Source: Sipunculus nudus (lineage: Eukaryota > Annelida > Sipuncula > Golfingiida > Sipunculidae). From it: a stretch of 64,000 bases of DNA. The stretch spans positions 76,261,642-76,325,641 of the forward strand of contig CM049306.1 in assembly GCA_026874595.1 (NCBI GenBank), written 5' to 3'. A program made the position numbers and the translations under genes. Below the pieces are notes generated by a model. That model was given only the letters and a program-made list of their open reading frames with translations. It had not been told where the DNA came from and ran no database searches. This document shows, piece after piece, positions 23,205 to 35,291 of this stretch (its first letter is position 1; the number at the start of each line of letters is the position of its first letter).

Positions 23205-25041
23205 GTCAATGTAGGTGGCACCACAAAATCTGCAACTTCAAACATGAGTCATGTGACCAACACTTGCACAATACCTGGTAATGCTAGCTTCTGTCATTTG
23301 AGATTACTATGTCAGTATGCTTACTTGGCCAAATGACTGTTCAAATTCGTGAAACTCCACTAAAATTCATCAAATGCAAACCTTTGAACAAACTTGAGAG
23401 GGCTTGCCTCTGGGATCATTTCTGTAAAATATTGAACAATTTGGCTTGACCATTTACAAGAAGAAGACTTAAAGGTTTTTTTAGCTTTTTCTCTATAAAA
23501 TCTAAGAAAATGCAGAGTTTTTCAGATGGCTTATTTTTTTGCCTTAAATTTCATTTTGCTAGCTCCAGTTGTTTTCGAAATAGTATGGGTTAACATACAG
23601 ACGACGGACGCCACCACACCATCTCATTAGCTCACAGGTTCGCTAAAAATACTACAGATGCATACTGAATGCAAAATTATAATACAGATACATCTCACTA
23701 ATGGCAAAATCTTGAATTAAGTTGATTATGGATACCAATTATTTATAATCCATGTACAGCTGTCTTTATATACCCACAGAGAGCTGTATACCTGTGATTG
23801 TAAACATTGGCTGGCATGAGGAATATCTAAAATCATGAGGAATATCTAAAATCATAAATCTACAATTTTTAAAAGCTTAAAAAAACAATCTTTATTTATC
23901 AATATTAACCATAGATAACCTGAAATCTAAATGTTTAGAGGAATGAACTAACAGATGCTGATCAACTGGTGCCAGGCTAGATGTATCTGCTTGACACAGC
24001 TAACATATATGGTAAAATGACTCAATTCAATCTTTATAATTCAACCAAAAATTCATTCTTTGGAACCATAAAAGACAATTATTTTTGGAATTATTCAGGG
24101 GATTATTCTTGTAAAATATTAAACGAATTGGCCTCAGTGGCGTCAGCCAAAAAAGGTCTGGCAATTTTATAACTCATATGGGAAAATACAGCAAAATGGC
24201 TAAGTTAAGCTTCCCAAAACTCACCCAAAAATCACTGAACCAAAACCATTTGAACAAACTTGAATTATCAACATCTAAGGATAATTAATGTGTGAGATTT
24301 GAAAATTTGGCCTAGTGGTTTTTGAGAAGAAGATCTTTGTAGCCATTGAGCTAAAATGGGCTGTTGTGGCATATGACTAAATTCAGCTTCCCATAATTCA
24401 GCCAAAAGTCACTGAACTGAGACCATTTGAACAAACTTCAGAAAGCACTACCCTAGGATCATTTCTGTGCAATATTAAACAATTTGGCCATATGGATTCA
24501 AAGAAGAAGTTTTTTGTAGCTGTCTGTATAATACAGGCACTGATGACCCATGTACCAAATGTCCCGAAGCAGGTGGCGCCACCAATACCTCAATTTCAGA
24601 TATGGCTCATGTGCCCAACATTGGCATAAAATTTGGTGATGATAGCTCCAGCCGTTTCTGAGATTGTAATTTTAGTATGCTTTTTTTGACAGATGACTGA
24701 GTTCAACTTCCTGTAACTCAGCCAAAAATCACCGAACTTAAACCATTCAAACAAACTTGAGAGAGATTGTTCCAGGAATCATTTCTGCGAAATATTTGAC
24801 AATTTGGCTAAACAGTTTTGGAGAAGAAGATTTTAAAGTTTTTTTTAGCTTTTTCCCTATAAAATCTAATAAAATACAGTTAGCCAAAATATAAGCAAAA
24901 TCGGATAGAGTTTTTTAGATGACTAATTTTTTGCATAAAATTTTGTGATGCTTACTCTTGCCATTTTCAAGATAGAATGGGTTAACGTACAGACGACGGA
25001 CGACAGACGACGCCACACCATCGCATAAGCTCACAGGTTCT
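23205..25041 (+). repeat. Mosaic of dispersed repeat units with a GGTGGC(A/G)CCACC core
   Basis: Copies starting at about 23211 and 24570 share the core, 'gatagctccagccgtttctg', 'aaaccattcaaacaaacttg', 'agaagaagatttt', 'agctttttctctataaaatc' and an ending of ACGACGGACG then 'cataagctcacaggttc'. Partial units of the same 'ccatttgaacaaactt ... gagaagaag' type fill 24030-24530. A third full copy lies at 26780-27293. Confidence 0.8.
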
Positions 25042-25080
25042 CTAACAAGGCTTACAGGCCTAATGCGAACCTGTGCAAAG
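25042..25080 (+). repeat. Hairpin-like repeat terminus
   Basis: 'cacaggttctc' just before and 'gcgaacctgtg' just after a CTTACAGGCCTAATG spacer can pair, giving a hairpin at the junction of two repeat blocks. The same end occurs at 18445-18480. Confidence 0.5.
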
Positions 25081-25329
25081 TTTAGAAGTATGAATGGAGG
25101 TTTATTTTAAAAATTTAATATTGATCCTCCTAAGTCCTGCATATCTACCTTAGTCATTATGATTTCAGCAAAATGGACGTTTCTGACCTGCAAGTTTCGG
25201 ACTAGGACATTTTAAAACCAGAATATGGGTAGTCAACAAGCCACTATGTGTATCCCCAGAAATCAGAGTGGGACGGGTGAAGTGAAGCATGGATTAAGTG
25301 GCAAGGGGAATAGAGCGTGATGTGTTGCA

Positions 25330-26450
25330 TATTAGCATGGATGTCTGCAGAGTAAACGTGAATGTAGGTGGCGCCACCTGTCACAAAATCGAGAAAGCTG
25401 TCAAGAATGTATAAACCTGCAAAATTTCAGGTGGATAAGTCAAACCACTGCTGAGATATGTGATTTGATCCCAAGGCAGATGAACAGATGGAATCTGTGC
25501 AAAAATTGTCGCAGGTGGCGCCACCAGTTTTACCTATGTTGAAGAGCTATGTTAGATCTATACAGATGCAAAATTTTGGCCCAATCGGTCAAACGGTTCC
25601 CGAGATATGAGCTTGGATGTCTACAGAGTAAATGTGATTGTAGGTGGCGCCACCTGTCATAAAATGGAGAAAGCTGTCCATGATGTATAAATCTGCAAAA
25701 TTTCAGGTGGATAAGTCAAACCACTGCTGAGATATGAGTGATTTGATCCAAAGGCAGATGAACAGATGGACCCTGTGCATTAATGGTTGCTGTTGGCGCC
25801 ACCAGTTTTGCCTATGATGAAGAGCTATGTGAGATCTATACACATGCAAAATTTTGGCCCAATCGGTCAAACAGTTCCCGAGATATGAGCTTGGATGTCT
25901 GCAGAGTAAATGCGAATGTAGGTGGCGCCACCTGTCATAAATCAAGAAGGCTGTCCAGGATGTATAAACCTGCAAAATTTCAGGTGGAAAAGTCAAACCA
26001 CTGCTGAGATATGAGTGATTTTATCCAAAGGCAGATCAACAGATGGACGCTGTGCATAAGTGGTTGCACGTGGCGCCACCAGTTTTGCCTATGATGAAGA
26101 GCTATGTAAGATCTATACACACGCAAAATTTTGGCCCAATCAGTCAAACAGTTCCTGAGATATGAGCTTGGATGTCTGCAGAGTAAATGTGAATGTAGGT
26201 GGCGCCACCTTTCATAAAATCGAGAAAGCTGTCAAGGCTGCAAAATTTCAGGTGGATAAGTCAAACCACTGCTGAGATATGAGTAATATTATCCAAAGGC
26301 AGATGAACAGATGGACGCTGTGCAAAAATGGTTGCAGGTGGTGCCACCATTTTTAGTGTATGTTATAAAGCTATCAAAGGGCTACATTTGTGCAAAAATT
26401 TTTAGCCTGATCGGTCAAACAGTTCCCGAGATATGTGGGTTTATGTGTGG
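25330..26450 (+). repeat. Tandem array of a ~278-bp dimeric unit, two palindromic cores per unit
   Basis: Cores lie near 25370, 25515, 25644, 25794, 25922, 26068, 26200 and 26336. They alternate between two contexts. Type A is GGTGGCGCCACC then TGTCATAAAAT, 'gagaaagctgtc' and 'gcaaaatttcaggtggataa'. Type B is the core then AGTTTTGCCTATGATGAAG, 'agatctatacacatgc' and 'ggcccaatcggtcaaac'. The A-to-A spacing is about 274-280 bp, so this is a dimeric higher-order repeat of about four copies. Confidence 0.88.
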
Positions 26451-26779
26451 AAACAGACGCAAAAATGGACGCTGGGCAGCAAGGAAAGGTCAGAGTGATG
26501 GTGATGTCTGGACCCCACCTGTTTGTACTGAGTGACCTCTTGACTTGGCTGCTGAAACTCAGTATGAAGTCAAATCTGTTTTCAAATACAGAAAGCCTTT
26601 TTCAATTGGCTACAATGCTTTTTTAAAACTGTATTTACCCAATCTATTCTTATAAAACTGGCAGAACCCTACCATAGAATAAATCTTGTAAAGTTTAAAC
26701 CAATCAGCTGAACAGTTTCATCATAAATCAGTGTATTAGCTAGAAGAGTTTAAAATTACGTTTTCGCTTGTAAAAAACA

Positions 26780-27293
26780 CATCAATGTAGGTGGCACCAC
26801 CAATACCTCAAAATCAGATATGACATATGTGACAAACATTAGTGTAAAATTTGGTCATTATAGCTCTAGCCGTTTCTGAGATTTTAATTTTAGTGTGCTT
26901 TTTTGGACAGATGACTAAGTTCCACCTCCTGTAACTTGGCAAAAAATCTCCGAACTAGAACCATTTGAACAAACTTGAGAGAGATTGTTCCAGGGATCAT
27001 TTCTGTGAAATATTGGACAATTTGGCTGGACAGTTTCAGAGAAGAAGATTTTTAAAGGTTTTTAAGCTTTTTCTCTATAAAATCTAAATTAATGCAGATA
27101 CCCAATAATAAGCTCCAGGGCACCAAGTTTCACATGTGACGAATTCTTACATGTAATTTGGAGCTGCTAGCCCCAACAGTTTCTGACTTACAGCCATTGA
27201 CGGCAGAAAGCCAGCCCTGGACGGCGGACGGCGGACGGCTGACGACGGACGGACGACGCTGCGCCATCGAATAAGCTCACAGGTTCGCTAAAA
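26780..27293 (+). repeat. Further copy of the 23.2/24.6-kb repeat family
   Basis: Starts at GTAGGTGGCACCACCAATAC and has the same internal blocks. It ends in a GGACGGCGGACGG run (27215-27255) and 'aataagctcacaggttcgct' AAAAAT. Confidence 0.85.
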
Positions 27294-27737
27294 ATCGACC
27301 ATGGACATTTTGTGCTTTGGGACAGAAAAAAAAACCTGGTAGAGCATCCTGTCAATACTTTACAAGAGACGGGCAGGAATCCATGATCCAGCTAAGACTT
27401 GCAGCTGGTAAATTGCAAAAGATGTATAAAAATGATGTAGCAGCTTGAAGAAAGTCTACAGTAAACAAGACAATGTAGGAGTACAGAAACACCCTGTTGA
27501 CCACACCAATACAGATTGGAAAGCAATTCTCGGCAGGGTATTGGATTCTAAATAACAGGGTCATAAAATAAACAATATACAACATACATTCAAGATATAT
27601 ACAAGATAACTGCAGGCATATTAAAATTCTCATTCAGTCTGTTTTGTGGTGTTAAGAGTGATATTAATGTCTACAGAGTTTAATTGTACTTGTACAATGT
27701 TTTTTCAACAAATACACTAACATGATACCATTTCATC
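27294..27737. other. Unassigned gap between repeats
   Basis: No gene or clear repeat seen. The minus-strand 93-codon frame has no recognisable domain. Confidence 0.3.
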
Positions 27738-28316
27738 AACAAGTGACCCGTGGGTCATGAAGCTCGGCCGACTGACATGTTGATAATATGTCCTTGCACA
27801 GACAACTAATTAAGATAATATAGGTGACACCATTGTTCATGCATATTAGCTTAAGTTCATCAAGACCCATAAGCACAACAAATCTGATGACAATCCAACC
27901 AGCCTTTCATGAGGAATCTGGCAATTTGTGTGTATTTTGCATTATTTCTGGGGTGTTCAAACATATTCCAAAACTCTGAGAATATTGGTCACTGTGACCC
28001 AATTTCAGGTTTCTGGGGAGAACTTTTGAGGAACTCTCAGGATGTCAAGTTAGAAGATTTTGGGCCCCATGGTTATGATTTGTGCCTCCTTTGGTATATA
28101 ATTTTCAATTATTCTCGGGGGTACTTTGGAGCTCCATAGCTTGTAGAATATGGGTAACAGAAACCTTATTCTAGGTTTTTAAGGAGACATTTCAGGGACC
28201 TATCTGGATGTAAAGTAAGAAGATTCCAGATCCAGTGGTTACGATTTGTGCCCTGTTAACAGATGACCGCATCTTTTAATATCTAAAATACAGACTCACA
28301 GTCAGCTGAGCTAAAG
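27738..28316 (+). mobile_element. Short complete-looking element, GACCCGTGGGTC left end and GTCAGCTGAGCTAAA right end
   Basis: The left end 'acaagtgacccgtgggtca' TGAAGCTCGG parallels that at 19978. The right end is 'acagtcagctgagctaaa'. The interior has one and a half units of the 1-2270 family ('atgggtaacagaaacctt', 'ggttacgatttgtgccc', 'gttaacagatgaccgcatct'). It shows the family in near-minimal form. Confidence 0.65.
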
Positions 28317-29560
28317 AGTGATACCTGCCTGAAATTTTTTAATATTTAAGGTGTGTTATTAACATATGTGAGTCATTAGGATTTGTGCCTTGGACAAATG
28401 TCTTATGCATGTGCTATACTGTGTCATTTTATGAAGATCATCATTGTACAAGAATAATATTTTTACCATTAATTCTGCAAAATACTATTTAGGCACTTGT
28501 AAGAGCAATTGTTACATTTCACTTGACTGAACACAAATAAAACATTTTGTTTTAATTTAATATCTCAAAACTGATGATATGAGAGAATAAACTTTTAGTA
28601 TTACAGAATAATTTACCAATTTATATAACACTACTGAAATTTATGTTCTTAAAAGAGAGAAGATACCATTTATTATCTTTGACTGTACCTAAATAAGGTT
28701 TTGGCAATGATATATGAGAGTAGTAACTCTTGTAGAATACTAATTTATCATGCTGTAGTTAAATGAGTTTTGCTGAATAAATGGGGGTATAATCTATTAT
28801 TGAAAACTGACTAAAAACATTGCAGTGAAATTATTTCTAAAACTATTAAAATAAGGATTGTAAAATTGGCATTTCCCCTAGTTGAGTTTTAACTCCAGCC
28901 AGAGGAGCTTTAAATTGTTACTTGTTAAATTGTTAAATGGTTACTCCAGGGGAACTTCAAATCTGAAATTTCAAATTACCCTGGACTGGACTTTCCACCA
29001 TGACATAAACATGAATAACTATTGGATGAATATGCTAACATGAGTAACAAAAACAAGGAACCCTACATTTCAGGGATTTGCTGTGTATATTTAAGGAATG
29101 AAAAATTGGAAAACAAATTACAACCAAGACGAAGCAAGATGAGCAACCACTGAATTAATTGTCTCAATTCTCAAAGTTACGTCAGTAGCCTTATTAAAAA
29201 AACATCCTCCAACAAATCAACTGAGCACCAGCACATGGATATACTATTTTTAATATGTATAAGTACTTGGTCCTGTCTTGCACCTGAACCATTTTAGGAT
29301 TGTTAATACCAGGTAATATTCGTTTGAGTATTTGCACAGATAAGCATTCATGTAATTCAAGATAGAGATATAATTTCATTTTCAAAGAAAACTAGTTAAG
29401 AGTCAGGCTCTTCATTAAAGTTTTATGTTCAACCCTCTTGCCAGGTCAGGCATAGAAGCTTAGTCTTTATTACCCAATCACCATTTTTTTAACTTCAACT
29501 TGCCTCAGACACAAAGGTAACCATTAATTTTGTACGTTACTCTGCTTCTAATTTCCCACA
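28317..29560. other. AT-rich stretch downstream of the zinc-finger gene
   Basis: No gene. Near 28870-28990 there is a stretch rich in short matching phrases (ccccta/aggggaactt), possibly a decayed inverted-repeat element. Confidence 0.35.
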
Positions 29561-29569
29561 CTGCCCACT

Positions 29570-30110
29570 GTATGTGTCTTGATTTGGCTATTAAGTGACT
29601 ATCAATAAGAAAACAAAAATGCCACATTGTCCACAATCAAATGACACTTATTATGTATCCTGATATGTCTATGTGGCATATCCCTGCTAAGAGAAACATT
29701 AACCCCATTGCTCATATTTAAATTTTTTTGTCCTCTAGTATATATCCTGATGTGATTATAAATGAACTCTGTTCAGTGAAAACTTTGCCCAAATGGCTCA
29801 CACTCTTAAGGTTTTTCCCCAATATGTATCCATTCCTGATATGGGTCTTCAGCCACTTGACAAAATGTTAAAAATATTCACCTGTGAGTTCAGTGGATTA
29901 TTTGGATTGTATGACCCGATATGTCCGTTCGGGACATGACTCAAAAAATCACTGCTCAAATGGTTTGTCTGTATTATGTAACCTCATATGCCTCTTAAAA
30001 CATGTAACCTTATGGTTTTTATTTGAATCTTAAGATTATTTTGCTTTGAGAAAGTTTTGCCACCTAGCTCACACAGAAATGGTTTTCCTCCAGGATATTT
30101 CTCAATATAA
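29570..30110 (-). pseudogene. Decayed C2H2 zinc fingers behind the zinc-finger gene
   Basis: Downstream of the stop codon the minus strand still resembles finger repeats. One stretch (about 30017-30090) gives GGKPFLCELGGKTFSKQNNL then KIQIKTI: a finger whose second Cys and both His are lost, in a different frame from the gene. Another (about 29945-30000) gives HMRLHNTDKPFEQ then a stop. More finger-like phrases continue to about 29570 with stops and frameshifts. The array was once longer and its 3' part has decayed. Confidence 0.75.
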
Positions 30111-30114
30111 TCAG

Positions 30115-31910
30115 TTAGTGCACTTCCAACTGAGAAACATGTACCACATTGCTAACCTTTGTATGTTTTTCTAGATTGTGTTTCCTCATATGTGTTTTAA
30201 GGTTGCTCCGCAGAGAAAAACATTTACCACACTGCCCACATACAAAGAATTTTTCTCCAGTATGGATCCTGATGTGGACCTTCAAATGGCTCTGCCTAGA
30301 GAAACACTTGCCACAATGCTCACAGATAAATGGTTTTTCTCCGGTATGTGACATTATATGTCTCTTTAGGTCACTTGGCTTGGAGAAACGTTTATCACAT
30401 TGTTCACAGTGAAATGCTTTTACCCCTGTGTGTGTTTTGATGTGACTATTAAGTGTCTTCTTATCAGAGAAACATTTACCACAATGTCCACAATTTAAAG
30501 GGTTTTCTTCAGTATGTGCTTTAATGTGAACCTGCAGGCTCATATGCTTTGAGAAGGTTTTGCCACAAACCTCACATAAAAATGGTCTCCCAGAATGTGT
30601 CTTCATATGTTTAAAAAGTGAACTGTGAGCAGAGAATTTTTTACCACACTGTTGACAGTTAAATGGTTTTTCTCCAGTGTGTGTCCTTGTGTGTGTTTTA
30701 AGTTTGCTCCGCAGAGAAAAACATTTACCACACTGCTCACAGATAAATGGCTTGTCTCCAGTATGTATTCTGATATGAGTCTTCAAATAACATTGACTAC
30801 CAAAACATTTGCCACAATGCTCACACTCAAATGGTTTTTCTCCAGTGTGTGTCCTCATATGTGTTTTCAGACTGCTCTGCACAGAAAAACATTTACCACA
30901 CTGTTCACAGTTAAATGGTTTTTCTCCAGTATGCATCCTGATGTGGACCTTCAAATGACTCTGCCGAGAGAAACTCTTGCCACATTGTTCACAGTTAAAT
31001 GGTTTTTCTCCTGTATGTGACATTATATGTCTCTTCAGGTCACTCTGCTTGGAGAAACATTTGCCACATTGTTCACAGTTGAATGTTTTTCTTCCAGCGT
31101 GTGTTCTGATATGAACCTTCCGATTACTTTGTTCTGAGATGGATTTGCCACGTAGCTCACATGTTCCATCTGAATGTATTTTGAAATGTTTAGTTAGTGA
31201 AGTGCAATCAGAGAAACATTTACCACAATGCTCACATGTAAATGGTTTTTCTCTTAAGTGTGTCTTTAGGTGCCTATTTAGGTTACTCCGCTTAGAAAAG
31301 AATCTGCTACAGAAATCACATTTGAAAGGGTTTTTTTTAACATTTACACCCGTCTGGCCCTCCATTTTGTTTTTCATCAACTTAAGATTCAAATATTGTT
31401 CTGATTTCTTTAGGTCACTAGAATCATCAGATCCCTTAGCTACAACTGATGATACATGAACTGTTATCAGACTAGTGTCTTCTGGACATCTGAATGTTTC
31501 ATCAACTGATAAATTTTTATTTAGGGATTTGGCACAACTGATTGTTTCCTCATGTGATGTATCTTCCTGCAAGTCATTGGGACAATTAATAGTTTCCTGA
31601 TCAGAAATAACACTCTTAATGGCCGTAAGGGGATGTCTTTCATCAGTCTGACTGCTCATACTGGTGGACTTAGACTCTTTTAGAATATCGTCTTGGTTAT
31701 CTTCCATGCAACCATTTACATTTTGTGGTAATACTGTTATTTTCTGCACATCTGATTCCGTCTTTATGTTGTTGCACACAATTTCCACATTTTCCACTTT
31801 TACTGTATAAGAATTGCTATTCAAGGAGACAAAGTCATTTTTTTTTTTACCAATGACATCCAAACATGGTGATGGTGGAGTGGACTCCATTTCCTCCTTA
31901 GTGGCACTTC
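30115..31910 (-). CDS. C2H2 zinc-finger protein, main (probably last) exon
   Basis: Probable nuclear DNA-binding protein. From the likely start ATG at 31890 (MESTPPSP) the protein is 591 residues. The frame is open a little further, to 31929, but TTTTTTGCAG/GAAGTG at 31910-31911 is a strong 3' splice site, so the extra MFFFFA is intron. Residues 1-190 are acidic, Ser/Thr-rich and without a KRAB or ZAD domain. Fourteen finger units follow: thirteen keep C-x2-C...H-x3-H and use TGEKP-type linkers. The third (CELRGKSISEQSNRKVHIRT) has lost its second Cys. Fingers 4 and 12 (SDLKRHIMSHTGEKP) and 5 and 13 (RQSHLKVHIR) are near repeats, showing internal duplication. The frame ends at LEVH, and decayed fingers continue behind it. 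DNA target unknown. Confidence 0.9.
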
Positions 31911-32565
31911 CTGCAAAAAAGAAAAACAAAGCTGAACAAATCTAAATTAAGCAGTGTCAGAGATGCAGAATGGATCCAATGCAGTTTGGGGTCAGCCATA
32001 TATTGATTTCCAAATCTAATTTATTCACTGCATGGTCAATAACATGAAAATGATTATTAACAAGGATAACAGTTTGAAGCCGAAGCTGTACTTTAGTCTG
32101 TTCTACACTGGGATGCCAATTTAAATAATGTAATGTTTTCCTCAAGTGACAGATTAATTCCTAATGGTATGCTGCAATGAAGGAATGGAGCATACAGACC
32201 TTTAGCCAGATTTAATCTGACTCGAACATACGGAGTGCTATAGCCATACAGGGAGAGTTTCTACAATGTAAGCCTCGGAACATGCAACAGATGAGTTGCA
32301 TCTTCTTTGACTGCCAAACAATTTAAACCATTTTAACACCAATAAGTATGTGTTTCATGGTTTCGATAGCAACTAAAATAAACTTGGATCATCATTTTTA
32401 AACATTAAATGACCTTTTTACAATAGGCATGTCAGTGAGTTTAGTAGGACAGTTGAATAGGCGCACTTAAAGACCTCACTGGGAGCCTCGCTGACTCAAG
32501 TGATTGACAGCCAGAATTTTGTTACATTTTGTTTCAATGGGCCCAGCTCTGAAAAGTGACATGCT

Positions 32566-33350
32566 GGCACAGGGTATAGACCCAGTTGTGGCTCTGTTGA
32601 GCCACAGGCCCAAGCCTTCATTTATCTATCGTACTCATGCAGTTTCTGACAATGCACCCAGTTAAAGTACATGTATCTTATCTTGAGTTTGGTGAACTGG
32701 GGCAAAGGTTTCAGCCAGCAAACAGTTGGTGTGCAGTGCACGTGTTACATCATAACTGCTGTGAGGATTACATTCCAGCTGGATGACCTCAGGATGGACG
32801 ACATTCCAAATGGACAACATTCCGAATGGACGTCAATATAACTTAATACATAGGTAATAAGGAGTTAAAGTGGGTGTTTTTGATACAGTGATAAAGTGAT
32901 ACTGACCCTAACCCTAACTACAGTAGTAATCCACCAATCACCCCCACTTTAACTCCTTATTACGTATTAAGTTATATTGTCGTCTACTGAGAATGTCGTC
33001 TATTCGGAATGTGATCCATTCGGAAGTCATCCATCCTGAAATCATCCAGCTAGAATGGCACTGCTGTGAGTGTCCTGGCCACTGGCTTCTCAAGACCACT
33101 AGCTGCACGGGTTACAAGGGTTATGCACTGGATTGTTTCAGCCAGCCAGGTGCATATGCCATCAGCTGGGTGGGACAGGAAATTAGCAGTGATGATGTTA
33201 CACGTGCACTGCACACCGCTGGCTGAAACAATCACCCAGCTCTGCTCACTATCCTCTAATTGTGCATGCTTTTCTGTCCGCTTGATAAATGAAGGCAGCG
33301 ACCTGTGGCTCTGTGTTTACAACAGAGCCACAACTGGGTCTAGCACAGGG
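32566..33350. mobile_element. Nested foldback (long inverted-repeat) element
   Basis: Outer arms: 32566-32760 (acagggtatagacccagttg, tggctctgttgagccacag, cttcatttatc, gtgcagtgcacgtgttacat) pair with about 33190-33350 in reverse complement. Inner arms: 32765-32883 (ccagctggatgacctcagg, cattccgaatgg, caatataacttaatac, aataaggagttaaagtggg) pair with 32940-33058. The inner loop is only about 55 bp. Short frames in it are artefacts of the palindromy. Confidence 0.8.
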
Positions 33351-34828
33351 TTATAAACATCTGTTTACTCTGGTCTCAAGGGCATTGGATGGTGTGTAGT
33401 CTGAGGCCAGGGTTGGTGAGTTTTAGGCAGGAAGGTTTTAACCATAGGTTATAAACTGGTTAAAACTGCCTCGCCTAAAACAGGTGTTGGGCACCAAAAG
33501 TGCCTAAACCCTATATTTGTTTAAATTTTGACTTAAAGATCTATAAAACTAACAAACTGGCTAGGATGATGCAGTCACAAGGCCTTGCTTGGCTTCTGGA
33601 AGTTTTCAGGTATTAGGAATGCATGATTTCCTGTTGGCTGGTATCATGCAGTCTTCAATGAGCCTGAAGAGGTTTCTTGAGCATGAAACCATGTATGTGT
33701 GGTACATGGTTTCATTGGATAAAGTAATGTCATTATCAGGACCCTTTGGGTGTGCTGATGACTACCCTACTACCAGGAATGATGTAACAGAGCCTCCAGT
33801 ATGCCCCTTGTGAAGCAGGGTATCAGAGGGGGAGGCTATGCTTGATTAGACCAATTAATAACCATTTATTAGGGTGATGGGGTCAAAACATAAGACCCAA
33901 TGGTCATAAGTCTCACTGCTATGTCCTAGAGGATGTTCATGTGAACTTTCATACATGACTAGGATAATGCAATCAAAGCCCTTGCCCTGAAAACTGTTCT
34001 TGAGTCAAACTTTTTACAGAGTGATGCAGTCAGGGCCTCTGACCATGACATGTAGGTTTATCAGGCCTTTAGGTTGAACACGGTCCAAAAGGTGATTTTG
34101 AATATTCTGTGGTTTGCAACATATTCACTGCAATATATTTTCACATTTTTCAGTTTTATACTAATTATAGTGTTTCATGAGGGTTCCATTTTCACAAGGT
34201 AAACCTTTCAGAATCTCATCAAACAGTTAACAGAGCATATCCATCATTATAAAGTCAAAAAGTATGTGCACAAAATCTTTAAATTTGACAAAGGATGACC
34301 TAGCTTAGGGAATAAACCACCTTGTTTATTATCAGATAATGTAAAAGATATTATCATATTTTTAGTTGATGGCTAGCATAAAATATCTGTTATAATTTAA
34401 AACATCAATCTTTTGCTTTTGCAATTATAAGCTACAGGAATACAAAACATACATAATATATTAGTGAGACTACAGTACACAGGGCTATTCATCAGTGTTA
34501 ATGGAACAACTTTTAAAATTTAGGAAAACTTCTTTTGTATATATAACAAAATTTAATCCCTTGTGATCAAAAAGTCAAAGTATCTTGTTATAAGCTTACA
34601 GTATGAGCATTCTTTTTATAAATTGGCAGTAATGGCAGTAATGGAGGAGGGAGACCTCAGACCATGATTTAGGGATACAAGCTAAAACTGTCAGAGAACT
34701 GTGTTCATGAGGAAAACCTGATGTAGTGTTGTATTCATTTGATGCTTTTTTTTGTATCTTGGTTTAATTTTTTTTTGTTTAAATGAAGTGTTCCTCACTT
34801 TAAAAAACCCAACCCTGTCTGATCGATT
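33351..34828. other. Intronic or intergenic DNA without a gene
   Basis: Contains only weak recurring phrases such as 'atgcagtca' and 'gggcct'. No coding region or defined repeat. Confidence 0.3.
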
Positions 34829-34971
34829 GAGGCTTATATTGTAGAAACTCTCATTGTATGGCTATCGGAAATAATATATGGCAGGGCCATATAGCTTGAC
34901 CTTACTGACCATATTAAGGTTAAAAGCCATATCTTTCAATATTAAGCACTCCGATAGTACCAGTAGGGATC

Positions 34972-35180
34972 GAGTATAGAATCCGGCCTACATGGATTAG
35001 GTCATGGGTGTATAGTTAACGGACGGACGTAATGATGTTTAGGATTCATGTACTGGAGAAATAAGATTCATGTCGATGTCATATCATCAGGCATTTCATG
35101 GCTTATGTTGATTTCTACTAATATGAGACGGTCCAGTTAGCATTGAACCATCTCGGAAATGTAGGCCGGATTCTATACTC
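34972..35180. mobile_element. 209-bp inverted-repeat element
   Basis: A 22-bp inverted repeat at 34972-34993 and 35159-35180 (GAGTATAGAATCCGGCCTAC + AT) is perfect. The interior is non-coding, which fits a MITE-type element. Confidence 0.65.
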
Positions 35181-35291
35181 AGGCCACCAGGGGTGACCAA
35201 GGGTATAGGCCTTATTTTTCTCTAGCCTCGCCCTATTCAGACAGTTTATTGCACCATAATGTTGCACATAACAGTGATAATTTTTCCTTAC

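Larger units (their letters stand above)
32240..34865. mobile_element. Region bounded by 37-bp inverted repeats
   Basis: 32240-32276 (ATAGCCATACAGGGAGAGTT...) and the reverse complement of 34829-34865 match at 34 of 37 positions. They could be ends of one 2.6-kb element, or two oppositely oriented solo copies. The space between them holds a nested foldback element and no gene. It sits in the presumed 5' intron of the zinc-finger gene. Confidence 0.5.

Noticed and set aside
25330-26450. Regularly spaced repeats resembling a CRISPR-type array
   Set aside because: Animal genome, unit of about 278 bp, and diverged repeats without unique spacers: a satellite array.
30149-31459. Plus-strand frames of 87-131 codons
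   Set aside because: Antisense shadows of the zinc-finger repeats; their apparent repetition mirrors the fingers.
32906-32917. CCCTAACCCTAA, two telomere-type repeats
   Set aside because: Only two units, located in the loop of a foldback element; not evidence of a telomere or interstitial telomere tract.
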